DNA of 64,000 bases from CAVZGO01 sp963774935 (GTDB lineage Bacteria; Chloroflexota; Anaerolineae; Anaerolineales; UBA4823), in contig CAVZGO010000002.1 of assembly GCA_963774935.1 (NCBI GenBank), positions 1-64,000 on the forward strand, written 5' to 3'. A program made the translations under genes and the position numbers. How positions within the stretch are numbered: the stretch's first letter is position 1; every line of letters begins with the position of its first letter. Below, in pieces: positions 36,427 through 46,270 of this stretch. Under the pieces are notes generated by a model. The model was not told the DNA's origin, did not search any database, and saw only the letters and a list, made by a program, of their open reading frames with translations.

Positions 36427-37208
36427 AATCCTCATCCTATTATGACATCCAGAAGACATTCCTGCGCGGCCTGGTCGCACGCGATATTGCCGAACCGCTG
36501 GCCTCGTTCGATGCGAGCACACCTGCAGAGCCAGTGCGGAACCTGCTAGCTGACAAGCCCTGGCTGGTGGTAGGCATTCGCCAGGAAGGGCTTGTGATTG
36601 GATACATCGAGCGCGGCTGCCTGCTCGGCGAGCTTAGCCCAGGCGCCACCTGCGGAAGCCTGGCGCATCCATTTGACCCCGCAGAAGTCCTGCCCGATAA
36701 CGCTGGGCTGGTTGAGCTGATCCAGGTCTTGAGCCAGAAGCCGGTGGCTTTTGTGCGCTTGTTGGGCGAGGTATGCGGCACGGTCTCTCGCCAGGATCTG
36801 CAGGACCCGCCTGTCCGGATGTGGCTGTTTGGCCTGATCACAATCCTCGAGCTGCGCTTTGTCGAGCTGATTGTGCGCCGATATCAGGCCCAGGAATGGC
36901 AGCGCTACCTCTCCCCCGCCCGGCTGGAAAGCGCCAAGGCGCTGCAAGCAGAGCGTCATCGCCGCAGCCTGGACACCAGCTTGTTGGAGTGCCTGCAGTT
37001 CTGCGATAAATTTCAGATCGTGGTGCGCGATGAAGTGCTGCGACAGGAAGCAGGCTTTGTCTCCCGCAAACGTGGGGACGAAGCTATTAGGATACTGGAG
37101 CGCTTGCGCAACAACCTGGCCCACTCACAGGATATCATTAACAGCGATTGGACAACCATCATCCTGCTGGCGGAGAGACTCGACCGGGTGATCCCATTGG
37201 AGAAATGA
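36423..37208 (+). CDS. CBS-pair protein with a C-terminal HEPN-like domain
   Basis: 261 residues. Residues about 18-130 form a pair of CBS motifs (RDIAEPLASFDASTPAEPVRNLL, VVGIRQEGLVIGYIER; then VELIQVLSQKPVAFVRLLGEVCGTVSRQDL), which usually bind adenine nucleotides. The C-terminal 125 residues are all-helical and end in RNNLAH at residues 229-234, which is the RNx3H (Rx4H) signature of HEPN ribonucleases and related domains. So a nucleotide sensor may control a HEPN domain. The start overlaps the AI-2E stop (ATGA). Whether it has RNase activity is unknown; no antitoxin or MNT gene is next to it. Confidence 0.72.
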   Translation: MKSSSYYDIQKTFLRGLVARDIAEPLASFDASTPAEPVRNLLADKPWLVVGIRQEGLVIGYIERGCLLGELSPGATCGSLAHPFDPAEVLPDNAGLVELIQVLSQKPVAFVRLLGEVCGTVSRQDLQDPPVRMWLFGLITILELRFVELIVRRYQAQEWQRYLSPARLESAKALQAERHRRSLDTSLLECLQFCDKFQIVVRDEVLRQEAGFVSRKRGDEAIRILERLRNNLAHSQDIINSDWTTIILLAERLDRVIPLEK

Positions 37209-37278
37209 TATTCAACTTTCCACCCCCGGTAATACCCACTAGGCGATTTACAAGAATACTCGACATGACTTAATCACA

Positions 37279-37309
37279 AACCCCTCCTCCCATTTCGGGA
37301 AGAGGGGTT
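37279..37309. terminator. Hairpin between convergent genes
   Basis: AACCCCTC / GAGGGGTT stem extended by TCCC/GGGA with one mismatch, between the CBS-HEPN gene and the fasciclin gene. Confidence 0.65.
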
Positions 37310-37334
37310 ATACGGAGGAGGAAGAAATTCGAGA

Positions 37335-38765
37335 TTACTGTGGGGGCAGAAGCACGGTATCGATCACGTGGATCACGCCATTTGCGGTTTCGATGTCGGT
37401 GATGATCACTTTCACATTTTCGTTCAGGAACACACCCATATCGTCGGCTTTGATGGAAATCTGCTCGCCTTCCAGGGCGGTGTCGACCATCTCGCCATTC
37501 AGTCCAGCTACATCAGCAGCCATGAACTTGCCGTTCATCACATGGTAGAGCAGGATATTTGTCAGCGCCGGGATGTCTTTCAGCAGACCTTCGACTGTGC
37601 CAGCCGGCAGCTTGGCAAATGCATCATCGGTGGGGGCGAATACAGTGAAGGGGCCTTCGCCTTTCAAGGTATCTACCAGGCCAGCTGCCTGAATGGCTGC
37701 CACCAGGGTGGTGAAGCGTCCATCAGCAATGGCGGTATCAATGATGTCTTGCTTGTCTTCCATGCTGGCACCCATCGAGTCGTCAGTAGGGGGCAGTAGG
37801 ACGGTGTCGACGACATGAATGACGCCGTTTAAGGTTTCGATATCTGCTATGATCACCTGGGAGGTCTCATTGAGCATGACCTTGTCGTCTTCGACTGACA
37901 CTGCGATCTGCTCGCCTTCCAGGGCGGTGTCAACCATCTGACCATCGAGGGCGACTACGTCAGCAGCCATTAGTTTACCAGGTACAACATGGTAGAGCAG
38001 AATGTCCGTGAGAGCTGGGATGTCGTTCAGTAAGCTTTCTACGGTGCCTTCGGGCAGCTTGGCAAAGGCCTCATCGGTGGGAGCGAAGACAGTGAAGGGA
38101 CCTTCGCCCTTGAGCGTATCAACCAATCCAGTGGCCTGTATTGCAGCGACCAGGGTGGTAAAGCGACCATCTGCGACAGCAGTGTCAACGATATCTGACT
38201 TTTCAGCCATTTTGGCGTCATCGGACGGGGGCAGCAGGACAGTATCAACAACATGGATCACGCCATTACTGGTTTCGATGTCAGTGATAACCACTTCGAC
38301 ATTCTCATTCAGGAATACGCCCATATCGTCAGCTTTGATGGCCAGTTGTGCGCCTTCCAGAGCGGTATCGACCGATTGACCATTAAGACCAACCACATCA
38401 GCGGCTTTAACTTTGCCCGCCAGGACATGGTAGAGCAGGACATTGGTCAGAGCAGGAATGTCTGCGAGCAATCCTTCGACAGTTCCTTCGGGGAGCTTGG
38501 CAAAGGCATCATCGGTGGGTGCAAATACCGTGAAGGGACCATCGCCTTTCAGTGTATCAACCAGTCCAGCAGCCTGTACAGCACTAACCAGAGTGGTGAA
38601 GCGACCATCTGCAATTGCAGTGTCGACAATGTCTTTCAATTCCATCACCTCAGCAGGGGCTTCGGTGGGCATGGCGGTGGGCGCCGGTGTGGGGGTGGCT
38701 GGCGAGGTGCATGCCGCCAACAATACTGCAAATGCTAGGGTTAAGATCAAAAGCTTGGACTTCAT
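37335..38765 (-). CDS. Lipoprotein with three fasciclin domains
   Basis: 476 residues. A lipoprotein signal ends in VLLAAC, then a Thr/Pro/Ala linker, then three fasciclin (FAS1) domains of about 135 residues at roughly 44-180, 188-322 and 339-476. Each has DI[VI]DTA[IV]ADGRFTTLV, GPFTVFAPTD[DE]AFAKLP, LLYHV and GVIH[VI][VI]DTVLLPP. The three are nearly identical, so they arose by recent tandem duplication. FAS1 domains mediate adhesion. It should be anchored on the outer face of the membrane. The ATG at 38765 has AAGGAG upstream. Confidence 0.9.
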   Translation of the reverse strand: MKSKLLILTLAFAVLLAACTSPATPTPAPTAMPTEAPAEVMELKDIVDTAIADGRFTTLVSAVQAAGLVDTLKGDGPFTVFAPTDDAFAKLPEGTVEGLLADIPALTNVLLYHVLAGKVKAADVVGLNGQSVDTALEGAQLAIKADDMGVFLNENVEVVITDIETSNGVIHVVDTVLLPPSDDAKMAEKSDIVDTAVADGRFTTLVAAIQATGLVDTLKGEGPFTVFAPTDEAFAKLPEGTVESLLNDIPALTDILLYHVVPGKLMAADVVALDGQMVDTALEGEQIAVSVEDDKVMLNETSQVIIADIETLNGVIHVVDTVLLPPTDDSMGASMEDKQDIIDTAIADGRFTTLVAAIQAAGLVDTLKGEGPFTVFAPTDDAFAKLPAGTVEGLLKDIPALTNILLYHVMNGKFMAADVAGLNGEMVDTALEGEQISIKADDMGVFLNENVKVIITDIETANGVIHVIDTVLLPPQ

Positions 38766-38981
38766 CGTGGTTTCTCCTTGAGATATAGATTGTATAGTTA
38801 TTGTCTAACTTATGTACAGTATTTTACCGGTAATTGATATTTTGTCAAGTATTTATATCCACTTTATCTATATTCTAATCTAATGTTTATCTACGCCTTT
38901 TGGATCAAGTAGGATGCTCGGTTTACAGATCTCATGATAAAATAATACCAATTTAGTCCAATTATCCTACTGGAGACTGCA

Positions 38982-39446
38982 ATGCCTGCTGATCCTGACT
39001 TCGACCTGACCACCGCCCACCGCTATTTTTCGGCAGCCTGCTTCAATCAAGCCTGGGACTTGATGGATATGCCCAGCCGCACCGCTGAGCAGGATGAGCA
39101 AATGGTACGCCTGACCCTCGCTTCGTCTTACCACTGGAGCCAGCGTCAGGATGTCACCGCCACAAATTACTCGGTAGCTTACTGGCAGACAAGCCGTGTG
39201 TACGCCCTGGTCGGGCAGGCGGAGAACGCCCTGCGCTACGGCAGGATGTGCCTGCAGGCAAGCCAGCAGGCGGGGGTGCTGCCCTTTTACGTCGGCTATG
39301 CCTACGAAGCCCTGGCGCGCGCTGCCGCTCTGGCGGACGACGCTCGCTTGAAAGTCACTTACCTTGAGAAGGCTTACCAGGTGGCTGGGCGTGTTGAGGA
39401 CGAGGGCGAGCGCAATGCGCTCATCTCCGATTTGAAAACCATTTAG
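38982..39446 (+). CDS. Small helical (TPR-like) protein
   Basis: 154 residues, all alpha-helical by pattern, with pairs of helices such as AAHRYFSAACFNQAWDLM, SRVYALVGQAENALRYGRMCLQAS, and YEALARAAALADDARLKVTYLEKAYQVA, which resemble TPR repeats. No enzymatic motif. CTGGAG precedes the ATG. A single-gene unit ended by a strong terminator. Confidence 0.7.
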   Translation: MPADPDFDLTTAHRYFSAACFNQAWDLMDMPSRTAEQDEQMVRLTLASSYHWSQRQDVTATNYSVAYWQTSRVYALVGQAENALRYGRMCLQASQQAGVLPFYVGYAYEALARAAALADDARLKVTYLEKAYQVAGRVEDEGERNALISDLKTI

Positions 39447-39467
39447 CTTTTTCCTCATAGCAAACCA

Positions 39468-39495
39468 AATGGGCGGACTTTCCGCCCATTTTTAT
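39468..39495. terminator. Intrinsic terminator
   Basis: AAATGGGCGGA / TCCGCCCATTT with a three-base loop and T-run. Confidence 0.88.
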
Positions 39496-39613
39496 TTAAT
39501 TTATTTGTGTGGGAAGCAGTAACGGCTTTCTCTATTACCATTTTCGAAGCGTGCTTTGTAGTCGTCGCTTGGTGAATTGTTAAGGTCTATAATATGGAAA
39601 AGGAGGTAACGCC

Positions 39614-41402
39614 ATGCCCTTCCCCAACCAGCCCCGATTCATCCCCGATGAAAAACCCGCAGAACCCTCCCCTGCCCCTGCGAGTGAGATCCAGCTCACC
39701 TGGGGGGTGAAGATTCCACTGCGAGACGGCGTGCAGCTCAACGCCACGCTGTATCGCCCACCCGGTGAACACGCGCTTGCCGGCAGTTTTCACCCTCACC
39801 CCGTACATCTCTGACAGCTATCACGCCCGCGCAGCCTATTTCTCACGGTGCGGCTATGCCTTTGCCCTGGTCGACTGCCACGGGCGCGGCAACTCGCAGG
39901 GCAGCTTCTCCCCGATGATCCAGGAGGTGAACGACGCCGCCGACGTGGTCTCCTGGCTGGCTGAGCAGCCCTGGTGCGACGGGCAGGTGTCGATGTGGGG
40001 TGGCTCTTACGGCGGCTTCGACCAGTGGATGGCGTTGAAAGCCGCTCCTGCAGCGCTCAAGACCATCGTCCCTGCCGCGGCGGCACATGCTGGAGTGGAC
40101 TTCCCGCATTTCCGCGGCTTTTACTTTCCCTACGAAATCCAGTGGCAGACCCTGGTGAGCGGCGTTACCGGAAACGCTGCCCTGTTCGGCGACCAGCAGT
40201 TCTGGATCGAAAAGTTCAGCCGCCTGTTCAAGGAGCAGCGCCCACTGCTGGAGCTTGACCAGCTCACCGGCAACCCCAACCCGCACTATCAGGATTGGCT
40301 GCAGCGCCTGCTGGACAATTCTTATTGGACTCAAATGGCGCTCAGCCCAGAGGAGTACCAGCGTATCGATGTGCCCATCCTGACCATCAGCGGGCATTAT
40401 GATGGCGACCAGCCCGGGGCGCTTCATTACTATAAGCAGCACATGCTGCACGGCAGCGCCGCCGCCAGAGAGCACCACTACCTGGTGATGGGTCCCTGGG
40501 ACCACGCCGGTACGCGCACGCCCGACGCCGAGGTCGGTGGACTCAAGTTTGGCGCCGCCAGCCTGGTTGATCTCAACAAGCTGCATCTGGACTGGTACGA
40601 TTGGACGATGAAGGACGGCGCCCAGCCCGAGTTCCTCAAGCAGCGTGTAGAGTACTACCTGATGGGTGCGGACGAGTGGAAATATGCCGCCAGCCTGGAA
40701 GCCATCGGCGCCCAGCCGCAGCGCCTGTACCTGAGCTCAGGCGTTGGAAGCGCCAGCGATGCATTCCACTCCGGCGACCTGCTCGACCAACCGCCCGCAC
40801 AATCGGCAGCGGACAGCTACACCTACGATCCCCTGGACCTGCGCCCTGCCGAGCTGGAAGCGACTGAGATTAAGGATTACCTGACCGACCAGCGCCGCGC
40901 TCTGAATTTATTCGGCGCCGGACTGGTGTATCACAGCGCCCCGTTCGAGGCTGCCACCGAGATCACCGGCTGGGTGCGGCTGAGCGCCTGGATCGCTATC
41001 GACACGCCAGACACGGATTTCGAAGCCCTGCTGTATGAAGTCCTGCTGGACGGCTCCTCGATCCTGCTCACGCAGGACCTGCAGCGCGCCCGCTACCGTC
41101 TGGGGATCGAACACGAAACACCCGTCCCCGCGGGCGAGGTGCTGGAATACACATTTGATGGCTTCACCTTCTTCTCCCGACTGGTCGCCAAAGGCAGCCG
41201 CCTGCGCCTGGTGCTGCGCGCTCCCAACTCGATCTACGTGCAGAAGAATTACAACAGCGGTCAGCCGCTGCCGGGCGAGTCGGGAAAGGACGCCCGCACC
41301 TGCCACGTGCAGCTACACCATGATGCTGCCCACCCCAGCTTCCTGGAGCTGCCGGTGGTGCCAGCCAGGCCAGCACAGGGGAATGAGCCTCCAGCAGCCT
41401 GA
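39614..41402 (+). CDS. CocE/NonD family hydrolase (X-Pro dipeptidyl-peptidase type), apparent frameshift
   Basis: About 595 residues. The N-terminal strand ITWGVKIPLRDGVQLNATLYRPPGEHA is in the first frame; a +1 shift near 39776 continues with LPAVFTLTPYISDSYHARAAYFS. The alpha/beta-hydrolase core has the nucleophile GGSYGG (Ser), the acid Asp in ISGHYDGDQ and the catalytic His in MGPWDHAG. The C-terminal third is the X-Pro jelly-roll domain (FEAATEITGWVRLSAWIAIDTPDTDF). No signal peptide, so cytoplasmic. Natural substrates of the family vary (peptides, esters, beta-lactams). AAGGAGG precedes the ATG. Confidence 0.85.
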
Positions 41403-43521
41403 TGTGCCAGGCTGGCGCTCCCGCCTGATGGGAACCCACCCCCTGTGGCTCCTAGGCGGAGGTCTGCTGGCGCTGCGTCTGGCGCTGCTGCCAGCTGCCA
41501 GCCTGGCGGCACGCGCCTCGGCGCTCTACCCGCTCAGCCAGGCGGCGCAGCCCTATTTCCAGCCCGCACATGCCCTGCTGCTCTACCTGGCGATGCCGCT
41601 TCTGGCGCTGGGCAGCTTTGCTTTTTTGCTCTCACCAGGCGCCCTGCTGCTGCTTTACTTCCAGCCTCGCCAGCCACACGGTCTGCGCCTGGAAGAATTT
41701 CTGGTGAAAGCCTTCGGGCTCAGCCTGGCGCTGCTGGCGAGCCTGCACCTGCTGCTGGTGCGACCGGGATTGCTGCAGTTCTCTCAGCCCGCCCAGGCTG
41801 CCTGGATGATCACGCTGCTGGATGGGCTGTTGTGGCTGGGGCTGTGGCTGCGCTCCCGCAGCGGCGCGCTGAACTGGCCGCAGGTCGATGCCGCCTCCCG
41901 CAGGCGCCTGGCGATCGCTTCCGGTATCATCCTGCTCGGGGTGATCTTGCTGCTGCCCAAGCTGTTCTGGGAAAACTTCAACGGCGACGGGTTCGAGATC
42001 TTCGACCTGGCGCGCTCGCTGCACCAGGAAGCGCTGCCCACCTACCACACCTGGTGGGTCGAGCCTTACCGCGTCGACTTGCGCATGCTGCTGCCCGCCT
42101 ACCCGGTCTTCTGGACGATGAGCGTTATCGGTCCAGTAGAGGCTGCCGCCCGTCTGCCATTCCTGTACTACCTAGCGCTGATCTACCTGCTGGTGCTGAG
42201 CTTCAGCGAGGCAGGAGCTCGCATCGAACCCAATCAGCCTCCTGACGCCGACGGAGCTTCGCAGAGACCGCCGCGGCTGGGCCTGGCAGCCGAGCTGATC
42301 CTGGCGCTGCAGGTGGCAGCCGTCGCTGTCACGCTGGGCTTCAACGCCTCCTACAACCCCTGGTTTGCCGACTTTGCCTCCCCGGCTGGCCTGGATACGC
42401 TGTTCGTGCTGCTGGCGATCGCCTGTCTGACCGCCCTGTGGCGCGGCGAGATCGCCTGGCTGGTGCTTTTTGGGCTGCTGGCGGGTTTCACCCGCCCCAG
42501 CCTGGCATACCTGCTGCTGCCCTTCGCCCTGGCGCTGGTGCTGCTGCGCCAGCCTGGACGCTGGAAGCTGCTGGCGGCAGCAGTGGGTGTGCTGCTGCTC
42601 GGTCGAGTCGTCTCGCTGGTCATCACAACCTGGCTGAGCAGCTCACCGTCTTCGGGGATGTACGCGCTGAGCGAGCTGCTGGACAAATACCGCTACCTGA
42701 AATTCGATGAGTTTCAGCGCCTGGCATACCTGATCGTTCCTGGCGGGATTTTACCCGCTCTGTCTATGCTGGCATGGCGCTGGCAGGATCAACTCTCACG
42801 AGCGCTGACGCTCACCACCGCATTTTACTTCCTGGCATTTTACGTCATTGCCTTCCAGGCGCTGCACTACTACGCCCCGGTGATGCTGCTTCCGCTGGTG
42901 GTGTTCTGGCGCATTGTGGTGCAGCACAAATTGCCAGATACTCAGACACACCACCGAAGAATGCGGTACATCCTTGGTGGGTCAGCCCTGCTTGCCCTGC
43001 TGGCGCTGCTGCTCTGCCTGCCGCGCAGCTTCCAACTTTCGAACGCCGAGCGCCAGATGGGACTCTCGCTCGATTGCGCGGTATGCGATTACACTGCTCA
43101 GCAGCTGCCCGAAGGAGTGGATCACCGCCTGCTGGAGCCCTTCCACCCGGCGGTTTTTGACGTCCCCGATCCGCACACCCGCTGGGGGATCGAGTTCACC
43201 AACGTGCTGTACTACTCCGAGCCTGACCGCCCGGCGGAAAATGTAATTACCGGAGATCAAAGTCAGCCAGATCATTTATCCCCAAACTACCTCGCCCTGC
43301 CGGCCGGCTCACCCGCACCTGTCGGCGCAGCGCAAGTGGGAGAATACCAGGAACTCCATCTTTTCGTGAGGGATGAAGTTGCCTGGCTGGCAGACCAGAC
43401 CCCCAGCCTGCCGGCGGATTACCGCAGCCGGCTATATGACATCCCCATGGAAATCCTGTTCCCCTTTCGCGGCCTGGCAGCCGGTATACCGGTCTTCGAT
43501 CTATTTGCCTGGTGGCCATAA
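41383..43521 (+). CDS. Large polytopic membrane protein, glycosyltransferase (GT39/GT83-like) fold
   Basis: 712 residues with about twelve or thirteen membrane segments. The start at 41383 overlaps the CocE stop. The region FWENFNGDGFEIFDLARSLHQEALPTYHTWW, with Asp in the first extracytoplasmic loop, resembles the DxE-like motif loop of GT-C transferases. A soluble C-terminal domain of about 170 residues lies outside (from QLSNAERQMGLSLDCAVCDYTAQQ). It may move sugars onto lipids or proteins at the outer membrane face. The family assignment is by pattern only. Confidence 0.6.
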   Translation: MSLQQPDVPGWRSRLMGTHPLWLLGGGLLALRLALLPAASLAARASALYPLSQAAQPYFQPAHALLLYLAMPLLALGSFAFLLSPGALLLLYFQPRQPHGLRLEEFLVKAFGLSLALLASLHLLLVRPGLLQFSQPAQAAWMITLLDGLLWLGLWLRSRSGALNWPQVDAASRRRLAIASGIILLGVILLLPKLFWENFNGDGFEIFDLARSLHQEALPTYHTWWVEPYRVDLRMLLPAYPVFWTMSVIGPVEAAARLPFLYYLALIYLLVLSFSEAGARIEPNQPPDADGASQRPPRLGLAAELILALQVAAVAVTLGFNASYNPWFADFASPAGLDTLFVLLAIACLTALWRGEIAWLVLFGLLAGFTRPSLAYLLLPFALALVLLRQPGRWKLLAAAVGVLLLGRVVSLVITTWLSSSPSSGMYALSELLDKYRYLKFDEFQRLAYLIVPGGILPALSMLAWRWQDQLSRALTLTTAFYFLAFYVIAFQALHYYAPVMLLPLVVFWRIVVQHKLPDTQTHHRRMRYILGGSALLALLALLLCLPRSFQLSNAERQMGLSLDCAVCDYTAQQLPEGVDHRLLEPFHPAVFDVPDPHTRWGIEFTNVLYYSEPDRPAENVITGDQSQPDHLSPNYLALPAGSPAPVGAAQVGEYQELHLFVRDEVAWLADQTPSLPADYRSRLYDIPMEILFPFRGLAAGIPVFDLFAWWP

Positions 43522-43572
43522 TGTGTTATGCTCGAAGGTAATCAAACTCAAAACAAAAAATGGAGATAATAT

Positions 43573-44343
43573 ATGATTCATAATGCCGTGATCGATACCA
43601 TGCTCCAGCGAAAATCTGTGCGCAAATATACCTCGCAAATGCCTTCAGACGAAGTGATCGAGACGATTGTGCTCGCCGGTCAGCAAGCACCCTTCGCCTA
43701 CCAGATGGGCAGCCTGCTGCTCTCGCGCGACGCCAAACAGCACCCCTTCCATGCCCCGCTGATGTTCACCATCTGCGTCGACAGCCACCGTCACGAGCTG
43801 GTGATGGCTCACCGCGGCTGGAAGATGGCGATGAACGACTTCTCGCTGCTGATGTTCGGCATCCAGGATGCTGCTTACATGGCTGAAAACATGGTCATCG
43901 CCGCTGAGAGCCTGGGGTTGGGGAGCTGCTTCATCGGCTCGTGCCCCTTCGAAGCCGAAGAAATCATCGCCCAATTCCAGCTCCCCGAGCGAGTTTTCCC
44001 GCTGGTGTGGCTGGTGATGGGCTACCCGGCGGAGGACAAGCCGCCCCGCCCGCGCTACCCGCTGGAATTTCACCTGCACGAGGGCAGCTACGCCCCGGAT
44101 GATGAAGCTGTGATCGAGAATGCGATGCGCGCGATGGATGAAGGCTACCAGGCACAGCGTTATTACCACAATGCTGGGCTGATCGACCTGGAGAACGGGC
44201 GCCAGGAGACTTACACGCTGAAGACCTATAGCTGGACAGAGCATATCTCGCGCAAAACCGGGCAGTGGCTGCGCAAGCCGGAAGACCTGCTCAGACCCCT
44301 GGCGGCTTGCGGATTCGACCTGTATGGTGAGCATGAGGAATGA
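43573..44343 (+). CDS. Nitroreductase family protein (FMN-dependent)
   Basis: 256 residues. N-terminal MLQRKSVRKYTSQMPSDEVIETIVLAGQQAPFAYQMGS carries the FMN-phosphate-binding Arg/Ser of the nitroreductase fold, with MAENMVIAAESLGLGSCFIG and PLVWLVMGYPAEDKPPRPR as further family motifs; the last motif is typical of the NfsA/FRP group. They reduce nitro compounds or flavins using NAD(P)H. GGAGA precedes the ATG. It starts a group of five closely spaced genes. Confidence 0.88.
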   Translation: MIHNAVIDTMLQRKSVRKYTSQMPSDEVIETIVLAGQQAPFAYQMGSLLLSRDAKQHPFHAPLMFTICVDSHRHELVMAHRGWKMAMNDFSLLMFGIQDAAYMAENMVIAAESLGLGSCFIGSCPFEAEEIIAQFQLPERVFPLVWLVMGYPAEDKPPRPRYPLEFHLHEGSYAPDDEAVIENAMRAMDEGYQAQRYYHNAGLIDLENGRQETYTLKTYSWTEHISRKTGQWLRKPEDLLRPLAACGFDLYGEHEE

Positions 44344-44815
44344 CATCAGCATGCGCCCGCTGGATGACAGCGACCGGGTATGGCTGCCGGGATTCATCGC
44401 TCAGCACTGGGGCGCATCCTATGTCCTCGCCCATGACGAGCGCATCGATCCAACCGGGCTGCCGGGCTTCGTCGTCGACCAGAACGGCGATATCGCCGGC
44501 CTGGTCACCTACCGGATACAATATTCTGCCTGTGAGGTGGTCACCATCGACAGCCTGCAGCCCAACCAGGGCATCGGTGGGAGGCTGCTGGACGCCGTCA
44601 TAGAGGCTGCCCGCACTGCCGGCTGCAAGCGCCTGTGGCTGGTGACCAGCAACGATAATCTTAACGCCTTGCGTTTCTACCAGAAACGCGGTTTGCGCCT
44701 GGTTCGGATGCGTCCTGGTGCGATCGAGCGATACCGAGCGTTGAAAAATATCCCGCTGCTCGGCGAATCAGGTATCCCGATCCGCGACGAGCTGGAGCTG
44801 GAGATGGAGCTATGA
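44333..44815 (+). CDS. GNAT family N-acetyltransferase
   Basis: About 160 residues. Motif A is SLQPNQGIGGRLLDAVIEAARTAGC, followed by LVTSNDNLNALRFYQKRGLRLVRM, the classic GNAT beta-4/beta-5 signature. The start overlaps the end of the nitroreductase gene; ATGs at 44324, 44333 and 44351 are all possible. The stop overlaps the next ATG (ATGA at 44812). Confidence 0.85.
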   Translation: MRNDISMRPLDDSDRVWLPGFIAQHWGASYVLAHDERIDPTGLPGFVVDQNGDIAGLVTYRIQYSACEVVTIDSLQPNQGIGGRLLDAVIEAARTAGCKRLWLVTSNDNLNALRFYQKRGLRLVRMRPGAIERYRALKNIPLLGESGIPIRDELELEMEL

Positions 44816-45384
44816 ACACAAAATCTGCCCCAAAACCACAACCCACTGGCGATGCTGCTGCCCTGCTGGTGATCGACGTGCAGCAGGGATTATTTGAGAA
44901 ACCCATTCCGATCTACCAGGCTGAGAAACTGCTGGCAAACCTGAACCGCCTGATTGATTCCGCGCGCCAGACCGGCACGCCAGTCATCTTCATCCAACAC
45001 TGCAATGATAGCTGGTTGGCGTACGACTCCCCCGGCTGGCAGCTCCACCCCGAGCTGAAACATGCCCCGCAGGATCAGTACCTGGAGAAGCACCATCCCA
45101 GCGCCTTCGAACAGACAAACCTGGCAGAGCTGCTAGCTGCGCATTCCGCCAGCCGGCTGGTCATCGCCGGGCTGGTCACCCACGGCTGCGTGAAAGCCAC
45201 CTGCCAGGATGCCCTGAGGCGCGGTTATACCGTCACCCTGGTTGCGGATGGGCACAGCAGCTTTTCTAAGGATGCCCCGCACCTGATCCAGCAGTGGAAC
45301 GAGCGGCTGAGCCAGGAAGGCGCAAAGCTGGTTGAAGCCGGGGAAATTCCGCAAGAAGGAATGGTGGAGAAGATATTCTCATAG
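44812..45384 (+). CDS. Isochorismatase-like cysteine hydrolase
   Basis: 190 residues. Catalytic triad motifs are visible: Asp in ALLVIDVQQGLF (about residue 22), Lys in YLEKHHPSAF (about residue 88) and Cys in GLVTHGCVKATCQDALRRGY (about residue 122). Members hydrolyse amides such as nicotinamide or cleave isochorismate; the substrate is unknown. Overlap with the GNAT gene suggests coupled translation. Confidence 0.88.
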   Translation: MNTKSAPKPQPTGDAAALLVIDVQQGLFEKPIPIYQAEKLLANLNRLIDSARQTGTPVIFIQHCNDSWLAYDSPGWQLHPELKHAPQDQYLEKHHPSAFEQTNLAELLAAHSASRLVIAGLVTHGCVKATCQDALRRGYTVTLVADGHSSFSKDAPHLIQQWNERLSQEGAKLVEAGEIPQEGMVEKIFS

Positions 45385-45391
45385 GAGCAAA

Positions 45392-45898
45392 ATGACCCCT
45401 CCCACGAATACAAGAACATCCTTCCGTGCTCCCTGGAGCACCACGCTCACCCTGACCACGGTCATTTTTGTGTGCGTGCTCATCCTGGGGGTTCTTTTCA
45501 CTGATGGCTGGCCATCTGTGCTGATTGCTGCAATCCTGCTTGGCGGGCTGCTGCTCTCCGTCACCGGTTACAGCCTTAAAAATGGCAGGCTGTACATTCA
45601 CCGCCTGGTCTGGCGCAATTCCCTGGAACTTGCGAAGCTGACCAGCCTGGAGATCCGTCCCGACGCCACTCAGGGTTCAATCCGGGTCCTCGGCATTGGG
45701 GGAATGTTCTCATCTGTGGGCTACTTCAACAATTCTCTGCTCGGTCGCTACCGTGCCTACCTGACCGATGCCCAGCGCGCCGTGGTGCTGGATTTCGACG
45801 GTCAGGTGGTGGTGATCTCACCCGACGACCCGCACGAATTTGCACGGGCGGTGCGTGAGCTCACACATGAGATCACGGTGCACCATGAGCGATCGTGA
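45392..45898 (+). CDS. Bacterial PH-domain (bPH) membrane protein
   Basis: 168 residues. Two N-terminal helices (TTLTLTTVIFVCVLILGVLF, SVLIAAILLGGLLLSVTGY) are followed by a small beta domain with LYIHRLVWRNSLELAKLTSLEIRPD and VVLDFDGQVVVISPDDPHEFARAVRELT, typical of bPH/DUF304-like membrane proteins. ATG at 45392 with TAGGAG eight bases before it, seven bases after the previous stop. Function unknown. Confidence 0.72.
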   Translation: MTPPTNTRTSFRAPWSTTLTLTTVIFVCVLILGVLFTDGWPSVLIAAILLGGLLLSVTGYSLKNGRLYIHRLVWRNSLELAKLTSLEIRPDATQGSIRVLGIGGMFSSVGYFNNSLLGRYRAYLTDAQRAVVLDFDGQVVVISPDDPHEFARAVRELTHEITVHHERS

Positions 45899-45975
45899 AT
45901 TCGTATTCGATGCCCGGATTTTGATTTTATATACGAGAGCACTGAAAAACTAATCATCTAGTATGTGGAGGGATC

Positions 45976-46270
45976 ATGAGCGCGTATGTTATCGTCGATA
46001 TCGATGTGCACGACCCGGTGGGTTACGAAGATTATAAGCATCTGGCGCCGGCAGGCGTGGCTGCCTACGGCGGCAGGTACCTGGCGCGCGGCGGGGCGGT
46101 CGAGACACTCGAAGGCGACTGGCAGACCAGCCGCCTGGTGATCCTGGAGTTCGATTCAGTTCGAGCGCGCCAAGAGCTGGTTGGAATCGGATGAATACCG
46201 ACCGGCGCGGGCGCTGCGCCACCAGTATGCCAGCTCGAAAATGGTGGTGGTAGAAGGTGTCCCTCATTGA
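45976..46270 (+). CDS. DUF1330 family protein, apparent frameshift
   Basis: About 98 residues if a +1 shift near 46161 is bridged. The first frame gives AYVIVDIDVHDPVGYEDYKHLAP and LVILEFDSV; skipping one base continues with ERAKSWLESDEYRPARALRHQYASSKMVVVEG, which matches the DUF1330 consensus exactly. These are small dimeric ferredoxin-like proteins of unclear function. GGAGG precedes the ATG. The restored stop overlaps the TTG start of the next gene (TTGA at 46267). Confidence 0.8.

Noticed and set aside
41445..42245. 266-codon plus-strand frame
   Set aside because: Ala/Pro/Gly/Arg-rich shadow of the large membrane protein gene in another frame.
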